DNA of 64,000 nt, taken from NCBI RefSeq assembly GCF_029227915.1, contig NC_079882.1, positions 16,070,501 to 16,134,500 of the forward strand, given 5' to 3'. The DNA comes from Hydractinia symbiolongicarpus (Eukaryota; Cnidaria; Hydrozoa; Anthoathecata; Hydractiniidae). Below the pieces are notes generated by a model. The model did no database searches, was not told the origin of the DNA, and saw only the letters and a program-made list of their open reading frames with translations. Below are positions 11,409 to 21,810 of this stretch, one piece after another. Each line of letters starts with the position of its first letter. Position 1 is the first letter of the stretch. Position numbers and translations under genes: made by a program.

Positions 11409-12261
11409 ATGTCACTGTTGCCGCGAACATGCCTTCTCTTTTATATCTTTTGTCATACTTTGCTAAAAATTCTACTGTTTGCTTCTGGCGACATAGAGTT
11501 AAATCCAGGTCCTTATGCAATTATGAAATGTATTCAGGCATCATTTCACCAGGGTCACGAAAAGTTTGGAAATACTAGGGGGATACAATGCTCTTGTATA
11601 TCTCTCTTCAGTATATGCTTTTCAACTCTCAAAGCAGTAAGTCGATGGACATGCAACGACTTGGAATATATATTGGAGCAAGGTGACACGTTGTATAAAC
11701 AGCAATATAGTCTGGACTTCCTCTCTGCTGCGGAACTGCCAAAATTTATTACAATACAACATTTAACTATAAGCCTTGATTTCACAGCAGATTTCTTTGG
11801 ATTTCTTCACAATGGCTCTAATTCACAAACTGAATTTATTCATAACATACATAGCTAGTTGCAATAATTTCACAGGAATATTAATTTTCGTAAGTGGGTA
11901 CACTTTTGCTGTTATTCCAAACAAACGCCATTACTATTTGTTAGACTCTCATAGTCGAGATAAGACAGGTATGCCTTCTGCAACAGGCTCTGCAATTGTA
12001 TTAAAATTTCCTGATGTTGTGCAAGTTACTTCGTACATTTTTGAAGCTTATTCTAAAAGTTCATCTAGTCAGATCCAGTACGAACTTCAGTTCATAACAG
12101 TGGATAATAATGGATATTCTGCAAGTGACAAAAGTAAAATTGTACCAAAGCCCAGATCTGAAAGACAAATTTCAAGGAAACGTGCTTCTGATGCTAAATG
12201 CAAAAGTGCTCAACGTATGAAACAAAAAAGTGCATGTATCTCAAAAAATATTGCGAAATAA
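11409..12261 (+). pseudogene. Helentron cysteine-protease-like domain with an N-terminal 2A peptide
   Basis: The ORF begins with a short hydrophobic leader (LLFYIFCHTLLKILLFA) ending in the 2A motif GDIELNPGP. A protease-like region follows, with GIQCSC (candidate catalytic Cys), DLEYILEQGDTLYK and, after a frameshift near 11815-11850, GYTFAVIPNKRHYYLLDSHS (candidate His/Asp region). This layout matches the OTU/herpesvirus-tegument-like peptidase found in animal Helentrons; that name rests on motif resemblance. The end is basic. The stop at 12259-12261 is in the same frame as the DUF6570 ORF that starts at 12313, so the two were probably one polyprotein. It is now broken by a frameshift and a nonsense codon. 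Confidence 0.6.
11487..11513 (+). other. 2A ribosome-skipping peptide motif
   Basis: The codons spell GDIELNPGP, the core 2A consensus, behind a hydrophobic leader. Family knowledge places the skip between the final Gly (11508-11510) and Pro (11511-11513). This would release the leader from the downstream protease-like domain, or let the leader act as a signal sequence when skipping fails. Confidence 0.85.
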
Positions 12262-12312
12262 AATACTAAAACGAAAGCGTCATCTGCGTCTTGCAAGAAC
12301 ACTGCCCATGCG

Positions 12313-13161
12313 ATGACTTCACCCCATGGAAAGAAACCTGCATCACCTCACGATTGCATAAAAAGGTTTAGACGAAAAATACAACTTGGCCCTGTCCACA
12401 TTTGTGTTATATGTAATAGGTGTTTATATCGCAGATCTGTCAAGGTTTTTCAAGACCACAAAAACAGCCATGTAGACAATCTTAACACAAATGTAGTTAG
12501 TTCAGATGGCAAAAAATATATTTGTTTCACATGTTCTTCAAAAGTGTCGAAAAATAAAATTCCATGTCAAGCAGTGTTCAACAAGTTAGCTGTTATTGAT
12601 ATTCCTATTGAGATATCAAGACTAAATAGACTAGAGACTGCCCTGATATCAAGGCGGTTACTTTTCAAAAAGGTTGTCATAATGTCGAAAGGCCAAATGC
12701 CTAAACGCAAAGGGGCAATTTGCAATATTCCCGTTTCAGTAAGTGAGACATTTAATTCATTGCCATGTCCGCCGGACACTTCTGGTTTACTCCTCGTAAA
12801 GTTGAAAAAGAAAAAGATTTTCAATGGTCAGGTTTATTTTGAATCAGTTTCCCCAGCAAATATTGAACATGCATTGTTATTTTTAAAATTGAATAATAAC
12901 TTGTACAAAGATATTAGCATTAACCTGGACAATTTCCCATTAGAGTTATTAAACCTTGACCATGAAGAGGAAATCGTTATTAATTTAGAAACAGAAGAAG
13001 ATTCCGAATCTGAAAGTCAACTTGCACAGGAACCAACTCATATATCAGGTGGCATCATTGACCATGTATATGTATTGAACAATCATTTTGATAATCCCAT
13101 TTCCAATGTTGTATCATTGTATTATTCTGATCATGATGCTGTCATATTATCTCTGCACTAA
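12313..13161 (+). CDS. DUF6570-type region fused to an AP-endonuclease-like tail (Helentron)
   Basis: Open ORF of 282 residues. The first ~220 residues have two zinc-like pairs (CVICNRC, CFTCSS). A block beginning IPIEISRLNRLE, then MSKGQMPKRKGAICNIPVSV, resembles the DUF6570 region that normally precedes the Rep/helicase part of animal Helitron proteins. The last ~40 residues (GGIIDHVYVLNN through YYSDHDAVILSLH) look like the C-terminal end of an exonuclease/endonuclease/phosphatase fold, with the catalytic SDH near the end. The Rep nuclease and helicase expected between them are absent, so the ORF is the scar of an internal deletion. It is in frame with the upstream protease-like ORF. Confidence 0.6.
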   Translation: MTSPHGKKPASPHDCIKRFRRKIQLGPVHICVICNRCLYRRSVKVFQDHKNSHVDNLNTNVVSSDGKKYICFTCSSKVSKNKIPCQAVFNKLAVIDIPIEISRLNRLETALISRRLLFKKVVIMSKGQMPKRKGAICNIPVSVSETFNSLPCPPDTSGLLLVKLKKKKIFNGQVYFESVSPANIEHALLFLKLNNNLYKDISINLDNFPLELLNLDHEEEIVINLETEEDSESESQLAQEPTHISGGIIDHVYVLNNHFDNPISNVVSLYYSDHDAVILSLH

Positions 13162-13377
13162 ATTTTATCAATATTTTGTATGCTATACTGTGTTACATTT
13201 TGTGGCACCCGCTTGACTTGCTAAACTTTCCTGACATTCTCATGATTTTTCTCAAACATTCAGTCTGACCTCATGTTTTGTGTATTTTCTTTTTGTATAT
13301 ATTTGGTATAACAGTTATTCTGACTTTAGACTCTCTCAAAAAACAAAGGTGGAATTCAAATAAAGAAACAAGTAGTT

Positions 13378-14889
13378 ATGTCATCAAAAAGTAAGATAAT
13401 GCACCATACGTTTTGTTAACTTTCTAAATGACTGCCTACTTTTTAAATATTGAAATCGAGTATTTTTAATTTCTGAATTTGTAAATGAATAAATCTCTTT
13501 TTAGAACAACTACCATCAAATCCAAAAAAAAGTAATTTAGAAGCAGGTAAAATTTTTTTTTTCAACTTAACTTATTTAAGCAAACTTGTATTCATGAATT
13601 TAATCTACTCGATCCAACATCGATTTCACAGATTTTAGCCATAAACGGGAATATCTGTGTAGTTTATGTTGCTATATATTACTTGGCGACAGTCAATACA
13701 ATTAAATTCAAACTTTTATTCTAGTTACATACAGAGATCTCACTAGTTCGAAATATCGATCCATTAATAGAAACATTGCCCCTAAACGTAAATTCCTTCT
13801 CTTTAGAAGCGTCTACTGTCAGTGGTTACATCACTGGGCTATCACCCATCAAAACCTCGAAGAACAAGAGAAAGTATTTTGATTTCACTTTTCACGCAGA
13901 AGAAGATGTTCGCCGGGCTGTATGTTTCAGTCCGGAAAAACGTGAACTGTTGAAAACCATTCAAGAAAATTCATCTGGGTGTGTGATGAAAAAAAATCAA
14001 GTTTTCCATTGAAGATATTCTTGTAACAGACTATTCATCTGTCAGAAAAGCTGAACTAAAGTTTGACAAAACAAGTCTGGAATATACCTTTAAATCCATT
14101 AGTGATATTCTTAACGAATCCGCTCTCTATGAAAGAGTTCATTTGAAAGGAGTTGTTGCAAACATGTCCGAAATAGAAAGTGCTACTCATAATGATAAAA
14201 ATTTGAAATATCGTAAAACTGTGATGTATGATAACACAGGATCTATCCACCATGTTACTTTTTACGGAGATTTAACCAAGGAAGTGGAGGAGGATATGTG
14301 CTATGAAATAACAAATGCAATGGTTCATAAGTTCAAATCACGACGATTCTTAAAGACAACTGAACAGACAGAGATAACAGTTTGCGAAAACGAAGACATT
14401 GATATCAATGCTAAGATTGTTGTCAATGATGTACAGAAAGAAATATTAGGAAAAGTGTCCTCTATCGATATGAAGTCGTTTAACACAAAATTATTATGCA
14501 CTAATTGTAACGGTGCAGTGTCTTCTACTGATACTGAAGACATAATTGAATGTACTAAATGTGACCATGTCATGTCGTCAGAGGAATGTGTGTCTACTCG
14601 GAAGTTGTCATTTTCATTTAAAGACAACGCAACAAAAGAGAAATTCCCATGTAACACTAAATTTGAAATCGTTGAAAAGTTTTACAATGTGCCATCCTCA
14701 TAAAAATTGAAACTTGTGAAAGCGATGTTAAGCACTCTTGTGAAAATAAAGTATGATGTTGATGAAGAAAGAGTTGTTTCCATTCATCAACCCAATGAGA
14801 AAAACAAAATTGACGAAAAACTTCCGTCTGATGTCGACTTAAACAACAAAGAGAATATTGATGTTGAAATGGACAAAAATGATGAGTGA
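13378..14889 (+). pseudogene. RPA-like OB-fold protein of the Helentron, spliced
   Basis: Replication protein A large-subunit-like protein; such single-strand DNA binders accompany Helentrons. Two small 5' exons (13378-13390 and 13505-13546) join exon 3 at 13735, with consistent phase-1 junctions and GT/AG ends. The start is ATG TCA TCA. Visible parts are VSGYITGLSP with RKYFDFTF (OB fold), ILNESALYERVHLKGVVANM, HVTFYGDL, and a four-Cys zinc ribbon (LCTNCNG, IECTKCDHV). An A8 run near 13987-13995 gives a frameshift. An in-frame TAA at 14701-14703 cuts off an acidic tail that stays open to 14889. Its neighbours are the other Helentron fragments. Confidence 0.6.
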
Positions 14890-15489
14890 CCTAAGATCCA
14901 ACCTAATAGGAATTCATATCTTGATTCTGTTAACATTTTTTAATTTTTTTATATAGATATAATACAGGTGTATATCTTTCTACGTTGTTGTGACATGCTG
15001 TTGTAATTTATACCACAACGCATGATACTTTATGACTATATTTTATTGTACATGTACCACGCTGTGTCAGATACTTTGATAGTATCAAGAGTTTTGTTTT
15101 TACTGTGTAGTGTTTTGATAATGACTACTTCTTTTGTTCACATTTTTTTGCTAAACGAAACGGTGTATCCGTCTCTGCATGACTCCTGTGTTAAACATTC
15201 ATAGATGCCATAATTTTGTAATGGCACCTTTCTATTTTGAAATTTGTAGCTGAGATTTTATATTAGGTTTTTATAGTTATATTTGAAGTGAAACTATTTT
15301 CCACGAAAAAAAAAACTGTTACTCACAGTGGTAATATGTGTATTTAAGTACTTCACCTGTCAATTTTTAGTGTTAGTAATTTTCACGCGCGCACGTACAA
15401 AGTTTCTGCGCTTGCGTACGCGCGGGCAAGTGGAGGTCGGCCTTTACTTGCATTTAAAGCGCTATTCCTTCAATCGAATTTTGCGGTAG
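14890..15489. other. Helentron 3' noncoding region
   Basis: No gene seen. AT-rich, with a GC-richer stretch of alternating CG (acgcgcgcacgtac near 15390) before the right terminus. Confidence 0.4.
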
Positions 15490-15518
15490 GTTCCACAGTT
15501 CTTTAGCCGCCCGGCTTT
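15490..15518 (+). repeat. Right terminal repeat and 3' hairpin of the Helentron
   Basis: gttccacagtt is followed by the self-complementary agccgcccggct (15505-15516) and then BEL coding sequence. This is the usual 3' architecture of a rolling-circle transposon. Confidence 0.5.
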
Positions 15519-17547
15519 CTTGTTAATCTTTGTTTTGAAAGATCATAGTTATCTTCAAGCAGATCGTGATCTTTTATGGGTAGCTTGACCTCATAACGAT
15601 CTTTTTTAAATGTCACACCTGCTTCAATACCATGATCCGAAATCTCGTTTTCTTCTGATTTTTTAATTCCCATAGTCTCGATGTTCCAAAATCCCTGAAC
15701 CAAGTCTTCAAGTGTTTTATCTTCACTCAACTCATTTTGCACTTTTAAAACATGAGTATTAACAATGTTCACTGAAGTATCCAATTTAGTACTCATGACT
15801 CCGCCACTTAAAATATATCCCAGTTTTGATGAAATTGCTGTGGGCCCACCTTTGGTGCTACGTTTCATGTCGTTTTTCATAAAGGACCAATAATAATCCC
15901 CGCCAATCAAAATATCCACACTTAATGGTTGATTTTTTGGATTACTGTCTGCTAAATCGAGACGACACAGAAAAGGGTAGTTAGATTTTGCACCCTCGAT
16001 GTTTTGGTTTGTCAAAGGATAGCATATTTCGGATACGAACGCGTTTACCGTAATATTTTCTTCGTCATTTTTCGTTTTAACGGTAAATCTAACCATGTCC
16101 AAAGTTTAGTTTTGTTTAGTTCCTCCAAACGTTTTAAGACACATTTGTTTTTTGTCGATTGTTTTCAATTTTAATTTTTCCGCCGCTTGCGGAGAAATGT
16201 ATGACATTTGACTGCCACTATCAAACAAAATTCTAAACCTGTGACAGTTTTTATCATCAGAAAAAATTTCCGCAGACGCAGTTTGTAACAAAACTGCGTT
16301 AAAATCACATTCAGTATTCGCCACGTTATTTGAAGTTCCCTCACCTTCATTCTGATCATTGCTATCCTGGTCTCGATTACCCTTATTGCAAATAGACACA
16401 TGATGACGTCCCTTACATTTAAAACATTTCCATCTGTGCAGTGTCTTGCTTCATGACCTGACTGTAGACATAAAAAGCATAATCCTTTCCTTTTTAAAAT
16501 GGAAGAGCGCGCAGTCGGTTTGGAAACAATAGAGCAAAATTGCGGTTTGTGCCCTGGGTTTTCACAAAAAGCACATTTTCTTTCTTTCGCATCGAAATTC
16601 CGTCGATTTCCAACATAAAGGGAAGCACCAGAAAAACAAGGGCTTTCGTCCTGACCGGTTGAAACTTTTTCTCGCGCTTCTAATTCAGTTTTAAAAGCTT
16701 GCATAACCTCGCTTACTTTTCATGCGTTTTTTCCAAGTTGGCGACTAATAATCAGACGCAATTCTCCTGGCAGTTTTTGCAATAACACAGGTATAAGCAT
16801 TGAGCCAAAGTTTTGAGATTCAACTCCTAAAGATTGTAAACTACGCACTTGCGCCTCAGTTATATCGAACAATTGGCGTAAATTACGAACGTCAGAAATA
16901 GCCATGACAGGCTCCAAGTTTAATAGTTTATTCATATGTCCTGAAATTATCATTTGCGGATCTCCGAAGCGATCTTTTAACAAATTTAAAGCAATCTCAT
17001 AATCATCATTACTCAGTTTTAAACCGCTTATCGTAGATGCAGCATCTTTAACAACAAATCCTAACAAATAATTCATTTTTTCAACATTAGACATGTGATC
17101 GTTTTTGTCAACTGCTGTTTCAAAAGAATCAATAAATGAAAACCAATTAGTTGGATCGCCATCAAATTTTTTTATTTCAATTTTTGGCAGTTTAATAGAG
17201 CTTGAAGCACTAACTGACCTCGTACTGACTGTGTCACTTCTATCTTGTTTTGATTTTAGGAAACGATCAAGTATTAGCAGTTCATTTCTTACCCGTACTT
17301 CAAAGTCACTACTTTCTTGAGCATCTTTTATTAATTGATCTTCCTCTTCAATAATTTCGGAAATCTCTTCCGTAATACTTAAAAATTTTCCAAGTTTGCT
17401 CTCTATGGTAGTGTTCAACGTTTGCAATAACGTAAGTTTTTCTTCTTGATAATGTTCATAACAAGGTTTTATTTCTTCTCGTAAGTAATTTTCGATAACT
17501 TTTACTAACGTGTTTCTTATTCTTAACTTCTTTTCCAAAGGCAACAT
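15519..17547 (-). pseudogene. BEL/Pao gag and protease
   Basis: Starts at the ATG complement at 17547 (MLPLEKK). The gag region has a coiled-coil-like N-terminus and a DUF1759-type core (KLPKIEIKKFDGDPTNWFSF). Zinc knuckles follow (CAFCENPGHKPQFC, CFLCLQSGHEARHC). The retroviral-type protease carries the active-site LFDSGSQMSYIS. A DUF1758-type C-terminal part (IGGDYYW, SKLGYILSGG) runs into the Helentron insertion. In-frame stops lie near 16720 and 16106, and a frameshift lies in the second zinc-knuckle region near 16420. Downstream the polyprotein resumes at 11007. In life this would be one gag-pol polyprotein with the start close behind the primer-binding site. Confidence 0.85.
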
Positions 17548-17671
17548 GTTTGTTTATAATACGTTCAAAATAAATAATACTCTGTTTCTTCTAACACACA
17601 CAACCACGTCTTCTTTCCTTTTTTAATATAATAAATAATTTAATAAATAACGTATAAATGATATCAAAACT

Positions 17672-17689
17672 ATCCGGCTCGGTGGACCA
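17672..17689 (-). other. BEL primer-binding site, tRNA-Tyr-like
   Basis: On the minus strand the 18 bases begin TGGTCCACCGAGCCGGAT, directly after the LTR end. They are complementary to a tRNA 3' end ending GGCTCGGTGGACCA. This resembles animal tRNA-Tyr, whose 3' part contains CCGGCTCG. The isotype is my inference. Confidence 0.55.
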
Positions 17690-17710
17690 TGTAATATATC
17701 TCGTAAAAAG
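17690..17710 (-). repeat. 5' LTR of BEL, inner part (split by the P-like element)
   Basis: Begins tgtaatatatctc, matching the start of the left LTR at 7646. It ends in the 7-bp target duplication taaaaag created by the P-like insertion. The rest lies at 21811-21945. Confidence 0.7.
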
Positions 17711-17742
17711 CATAGTCATAAGAAAAAGAGATGGTCTGGTAA
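17711..17742 (+). repeat. Left terminal inverted repeat of the P-like element
   Basis: catagtcataag, then AAAAAGAGATGGTCTGG. It is complementary to 21772-21803 apart from A-run length and one base. Confidence 0.75.
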
Positions 17743-17836
17743 TTCCGGGCCGTCCATATTGTGTTCCTATTGTTCACAAGCAGATATGTTTCTTAAATCG
17801 GGGTGGCCAGTTTAAGACCGCACGGAATTATCAATA

Positions 17837-19014
17837 ATGGCTGCCCATGGGGAGGATTTCTTTGGTGAAGATGATTTTGATGCAATCTTGGCTGTTATTG
17901 ATGAAGATTTATTAGAGAAAAATCGTGATTTAACTAAAGAATTATCCGAAATTTTTGAAGAAATAGTTGACGACCCTTCTGAAAGCTGTTTTTCCTGTGA
18001 TATATGCTCCAAAACATGCAAAACACAACGGGGACTCACACAAGACACCGAAATGCGAAACATCGTCAGCCACAAAACCAGTTAAATGACGACAGCCTCA
18101 CTACTGCTGAAACCAAGCTCCATCCGTTATACTTTAAGAAGTACACCCAATTAAGTGCAAGTAAACTTTCTAAAGATGAATGCTATAGTGAGAAGACCAG
18201 AAATGAATTTGTCAATTATGTTATTACAAACAACGATACAAACTTTTCCTATAGTTTTGTCAGAGATGTGATTGGTAGTTTTAAAGGCGATGCTGAAAAG
18301 TTTTATCCGGCCTTCTATAAATCTGTGTATGAAAATATTGTTTTCAGAAATTTATCAAATCGAAGCTCTATTCTCCTTGGTTTTGAAGTGGCTAATCACG
18401 TACTTGCTCATCTCACTAATTCAACTGTAAAAGAAAACACTGTAGAATTTTCTTCCCATGTGAATTTTTCACTCAAAGAAAGAAACATAATTAAATATCT
18501 AAGTGGTTATGTATTTAGTACCCTATATCGTCGCATTAGGAGATCAAAAAAATCAAGAAGTATGCTTGGAGTTCAAAGTTTGGACATCTTATTAGCTGGA
18601 AAGTCATGTCTTGTGGAAGACGATAAAAATTCTGATTTAGTAAATATGAAGGACAGAGGAGGGTTATGGTCAGTAACCGATGATGTTTTCAGAATTTTTT
18701 GTTGTGCAGAACTTGAAGTTCGTGCTAATTTTCACCATACAATTGATAGTAAGAAAATTGTTTCAGACCTGCTTGAGTACCCTGTTGTGCTTTGTAATTA
18801 CAACAAAATAACATCACACTCAACCGAAAAAGTCACAAAAGAATTAGCAATGAACTTACTTGAGCATCTCATCATGCTTTATGTTCGTGTTCGTGTTTTT
18901 TCATTTGTGAAAGATAAATGTGAGCTGCACAAAATTGCATCAAAACAGAAAAAAGCTCGATCTCTACGCACTGAAATCAAGAAATCTTCAAGCAATCTTT
19001 CAGATGGACATTGA
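17837..19014 (+). pseudogene. P-element companion protein with a C2H2-like zinc finger
   Basis: ATG at 17837. The N-terminal ~55 residues are acidic (EDFFGEDDFDAILAVIDEDL). A finger follows (CDICSKTC, with the His pair reached only after a frameshift around 18010-18060 into the second frame). The long downstream part (residues from 18080 on) is open to 19014 and contains FSLKERNIIKYLSGYVFSTL, YRRIRRSKKSR, RGGLWSVTDDVFRIF and LLEHLIMLYVRVRVFSF. I do not know its function. It lies wholly inside the element, converges on the transposase, and ends about 210 bases from the transposase stop. It could be a DNA-binding partner or regulator of transposition; that is inference. Confidence 0.5.
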
Positions 19015-19227
19015 CACTAAGAGTCCAGAACAGTGACTATAAACCTGTTACAACTGCTATTTTTATAGCAACAAATTTTAAAACAATATTATTTTGGCAC
19101 ATGGTATAATAAATAATTATGGAAGTCTACAAAAAGGTCCAGGTAGTGTATATAGGTTTTAAGGTATTTCAAAATATTTTTTATTAATGTTTGTGTTAAG
19201 CAGAAATACAGTGCTTGTTCTTGCTTA

Positions 19228-21612
19228 TTAAGCCAATTTAATGTTTTTTATAAATGTGGGGCTATAAAAATAACCGTTTTTAGTTTCTTCTTTCTTCCAA
19301 GTGTGTTTAATTGCTCCAATATCAATTTCATGACAGTTACCAGCTATGGGTTGGAAAATCTTTTGTGTTCTAATTGTGTTGTCGTTATAACCAAAATCAC
19401 GGATTGATGGGTTATCTTTCCTATGACCAATTGTACATTGACAACCAAAGTAGTTTTCAAGGGGATCTTGACAAAATCTTTCTGTCAGTACATATGGAAC
19501 TCCATTATTAATTAAATACTGGATTAATTCAACAGTAGAATGGACAGTGATTTTGATTCCTTGGTAGGTTTGCCGTGAAAAAACATATTTGCTCTAGCAT
19601 TATCCGTAAAATTACCAGGCCTATCAGCAATTGAATCCTTCCATGTTTTGAAATATCCTAGAAATGTTTCGGTCAACCATAAGAATCTTTCATCATCAAC
19701 AGATGTGTAAGGTTTAAGAAATGGTTTACGTTTAATTGCTGCTTCTTTGGTATTCTTGACGTTAAGACAGTCAAGAAATTGGTCGAACATATTACAATAT
19801 TTGGCAGTTGCATTAGCTTCTGGTGGTCCATACAATTTAAGAGCGTTAAAGACAGATTCGCTTAACACTTGTGCTGCCAGACGTACATTCATGACTGAAT
19901 ATGGTGTGAGTTTGATGTGGTCATTTGTTATTTTAGGAACAAGATGTAATCCACAGTCTAAGTCATCAAGGAATAACTTTGAAATATGGTTCCGGGTGAT
20001 ATAACTTCCATCATTCCACATACTTCTGGAACATCTTTCTGCAAGAGAATTACTCAGGCAATTGCGGGCTGTTTTAATTAAGTGTGGTGGATCTGAGATA
20101 AAGTAGATGTACCGTTCCTCATCCGCCATAACATTCAAAGTGCGGTATGTTACGTCCACTCCTGCATTAATGTCAGCTACACGGGTCATGTTTAGGTGCA
20201 TATGGTACATTCGTCGGTTTGGAGATGCTCCATCACTTGTGACACCAACAACTTTTATGTCACATTTTTCCTCCAGTATGCCAACCGCTTTCCAAAAGAG
20301 AGGAAACAATTGAATTGATGTGACATTGGTAGTAGCAAAATTTGCAAATGAAAATTTTAAAGGATTTACAATGTTTCTCACAAGAAAAACTAAGACATGA
20401 GATGCAATTTCATCAACCTTTTTCAACAACATAATTTAGATCAATATCACCAAGGTCAACAAAACCGATAAGATCACCATTATGCTTATCCCACACAAGA
20501 CTTTCTTGAATTTTCATTTCATCCATTAATAATATTGCATATTTCTCATGTGGTTGGAATTTGGAGACCATATTACACAATTCCTGGATAACGTCTTTGT
20601 TAAAACCTTGCTTTGGACGAATATAGTTCTTATAGTCCCTTAAACGACGTCTACTAGGGAGTACCAAGAAACCACTGTCTTTCTTATCGTCAACACGAAT
20701 CTCATCATAAAAGGCAGGGAATTTTGCAGCTAAACCCAAGCAGTAAGGAATGATCATAGGATGATAGCGAACACCAGTTTTCGATGATGATAAATATTTC
20801 TGCTGCTCTTCCCAAAAAAATTTCATGAATGGTGGTATCTTGCGATTAGTTGTTGACATAATTTTTATGAAATCATTACCAAGATTTCTTTGGACTGGAA
20901 CTGCACAAGTGGAAATTTCATCTTGCATTTTCTTTAACTCTTCCTTTAATTCTTTATTTTCCAACCTTGTTAAATATGTGATTGTAATAAGTTTTAGTGA
21001 TTGAGAATAAATGTCGTGTTTAGCAGGAACAGACCATAATAAAACACGAACAGTAAAAACAAGATTATCATCAACATATATCTCATACTTTGGAACTGAG
21101 TGGATAGCATCATGACAGGCAAAAGAAGCACAATCACTTGTATAGGTAAAACTCCAACCGACTAATTTCAATAACTGAGTTTTAGAAATAAAATCAGTAG
21201 CTAAATGACTTGTACTGATCAGTAATGACATTTTCCACTGGTTCAATTTTTTTCTGCAAAATTGATTGTGCTGATTGACGAGGCTTAGAAGATGTGGAGG
21301 ATGAAGGAAAACTTTTGATAGGAAGGTTTATTGTGGGGATAGCACCGAGAACAAGTGTGGTTCTGCTAGAGTGGTTACGATTCATTTGATCTTCGCTAAA
21401 GTGCTTTTCACAAATATATATTTTCTTTCTTTGAATTCTATCCCTTAGAGCATGATCAACTTCCCTATCTCTATCACAACATCAACTAACTTTTCTCTCC
21501 ACGACTTTTCAAATTGATTCTCACCAGCAGGAACTTTAAAAATAGATAGACCTTTATATTTAGCCCTTCGTGAAACTGTGCAACCGTATATAGAGCAATT
21601 TTCGCCAGGCAT
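19228..21612 (-). pseudogene. THAP-domain P-element-type transposase
   Basis: Starts MPGENCSIYGC at 21612. The THAP zinc domain has CSIYGC, FKVPAGE, a conserved Trp and ICEKHFSEDQ. A linker and a coiled coil (ENKELKEELKKMQDEI) follow. The RNase H-like catalytic part has LLMDEMKIQESLVWD and VVGVTSDGASPNRRM, with acidic residues at the expected D positions, then FISDPPHLIKTARNC. The conserved P-type C-terminus (RFCQDPLENYFGCQ) ends at 19228. Frameshifts lie near 21470-21480, between 21385 and 21246, at 20413-20432, and in a T run near 19580. So the gene is inactive, or the assembly has several indels. The length, about 790 codons, is normal for the family. Confidence 0.82.
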
Positions 21613-21768
21613 GTTGAAAATAATTCTGTTTAAATGTTTGTTAATCCTATGTTGTTTACAGTAACTAACCACTTAAATGCGCCATTTTTCAACACGAGCG
21701 TGCAGTCAAAGCACTGGGTACGAGGTATATTCTGCTAACAAAAACATAAACAATAGAGCCGCGCGATT

Positions 21769-21803
21769 CACCAGACTATCTCTTTTTTTTTCTTATGACT
21801 ATG
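21769..21803 (-). repeat. Right terminal inverted repeat of the P-like element
   Basis: Complement of the left repeat, ending gactatg. It is followed by the taaaaag target duplication and then the outer part of the BEL LTR. Confidence 0.75.
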
Positions 21804-21810
21804 TAAAAAG

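Larger units (their letters stand above)
11015..15518 (+). mobile_element. Helentron-type rolling-circle element, internally deleted
   Basis: Inserted in a T run inside the BEL pol. The termini share a short inverted repeat (aactgtggaac at 11015-11025, its complement at 15490-15500). A small GC hairpin (agcc/ggct, 15505-15516) lies just before the right end, as expected for the 3' end of a Helentron read on the plus strand. It carries pieces typical of animal Helitron/Helentron proteins: a cysteine-protease-like domain behind a 2A peptide, a DUF6570-type region, the tail of an AP-endonuclease-like domain, and an RPA-like OB-fold protein. The Rep and helicase domains are missing, so it is a deletion derivative. 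BEL coding sequence resumes on both sides. Confidence 0.75.
17711..21803. mobile_element. P-like DNA transposon with two convergent genes
   Basis: A 4.1 kb element with CA...TG ends. The terminal inverted repeats are about 30 bp (catagtcataag, an A run, then gagat-GTCTGG; the right copy has a longer A run). It is flanked by a 7-bp direct repeat, taaaaag (17704-17710 and 21804-21810). The minus strand encodes a THAP-domain P-element-type transposase (21612-19228). The plus strand encodes a second protein with a C2H2-like finger (17837-19014). It interrupts the BEL LTR, whose two halves join cleanly at the duplication. Both genes carry frameshifts. Confidence 0.82.
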
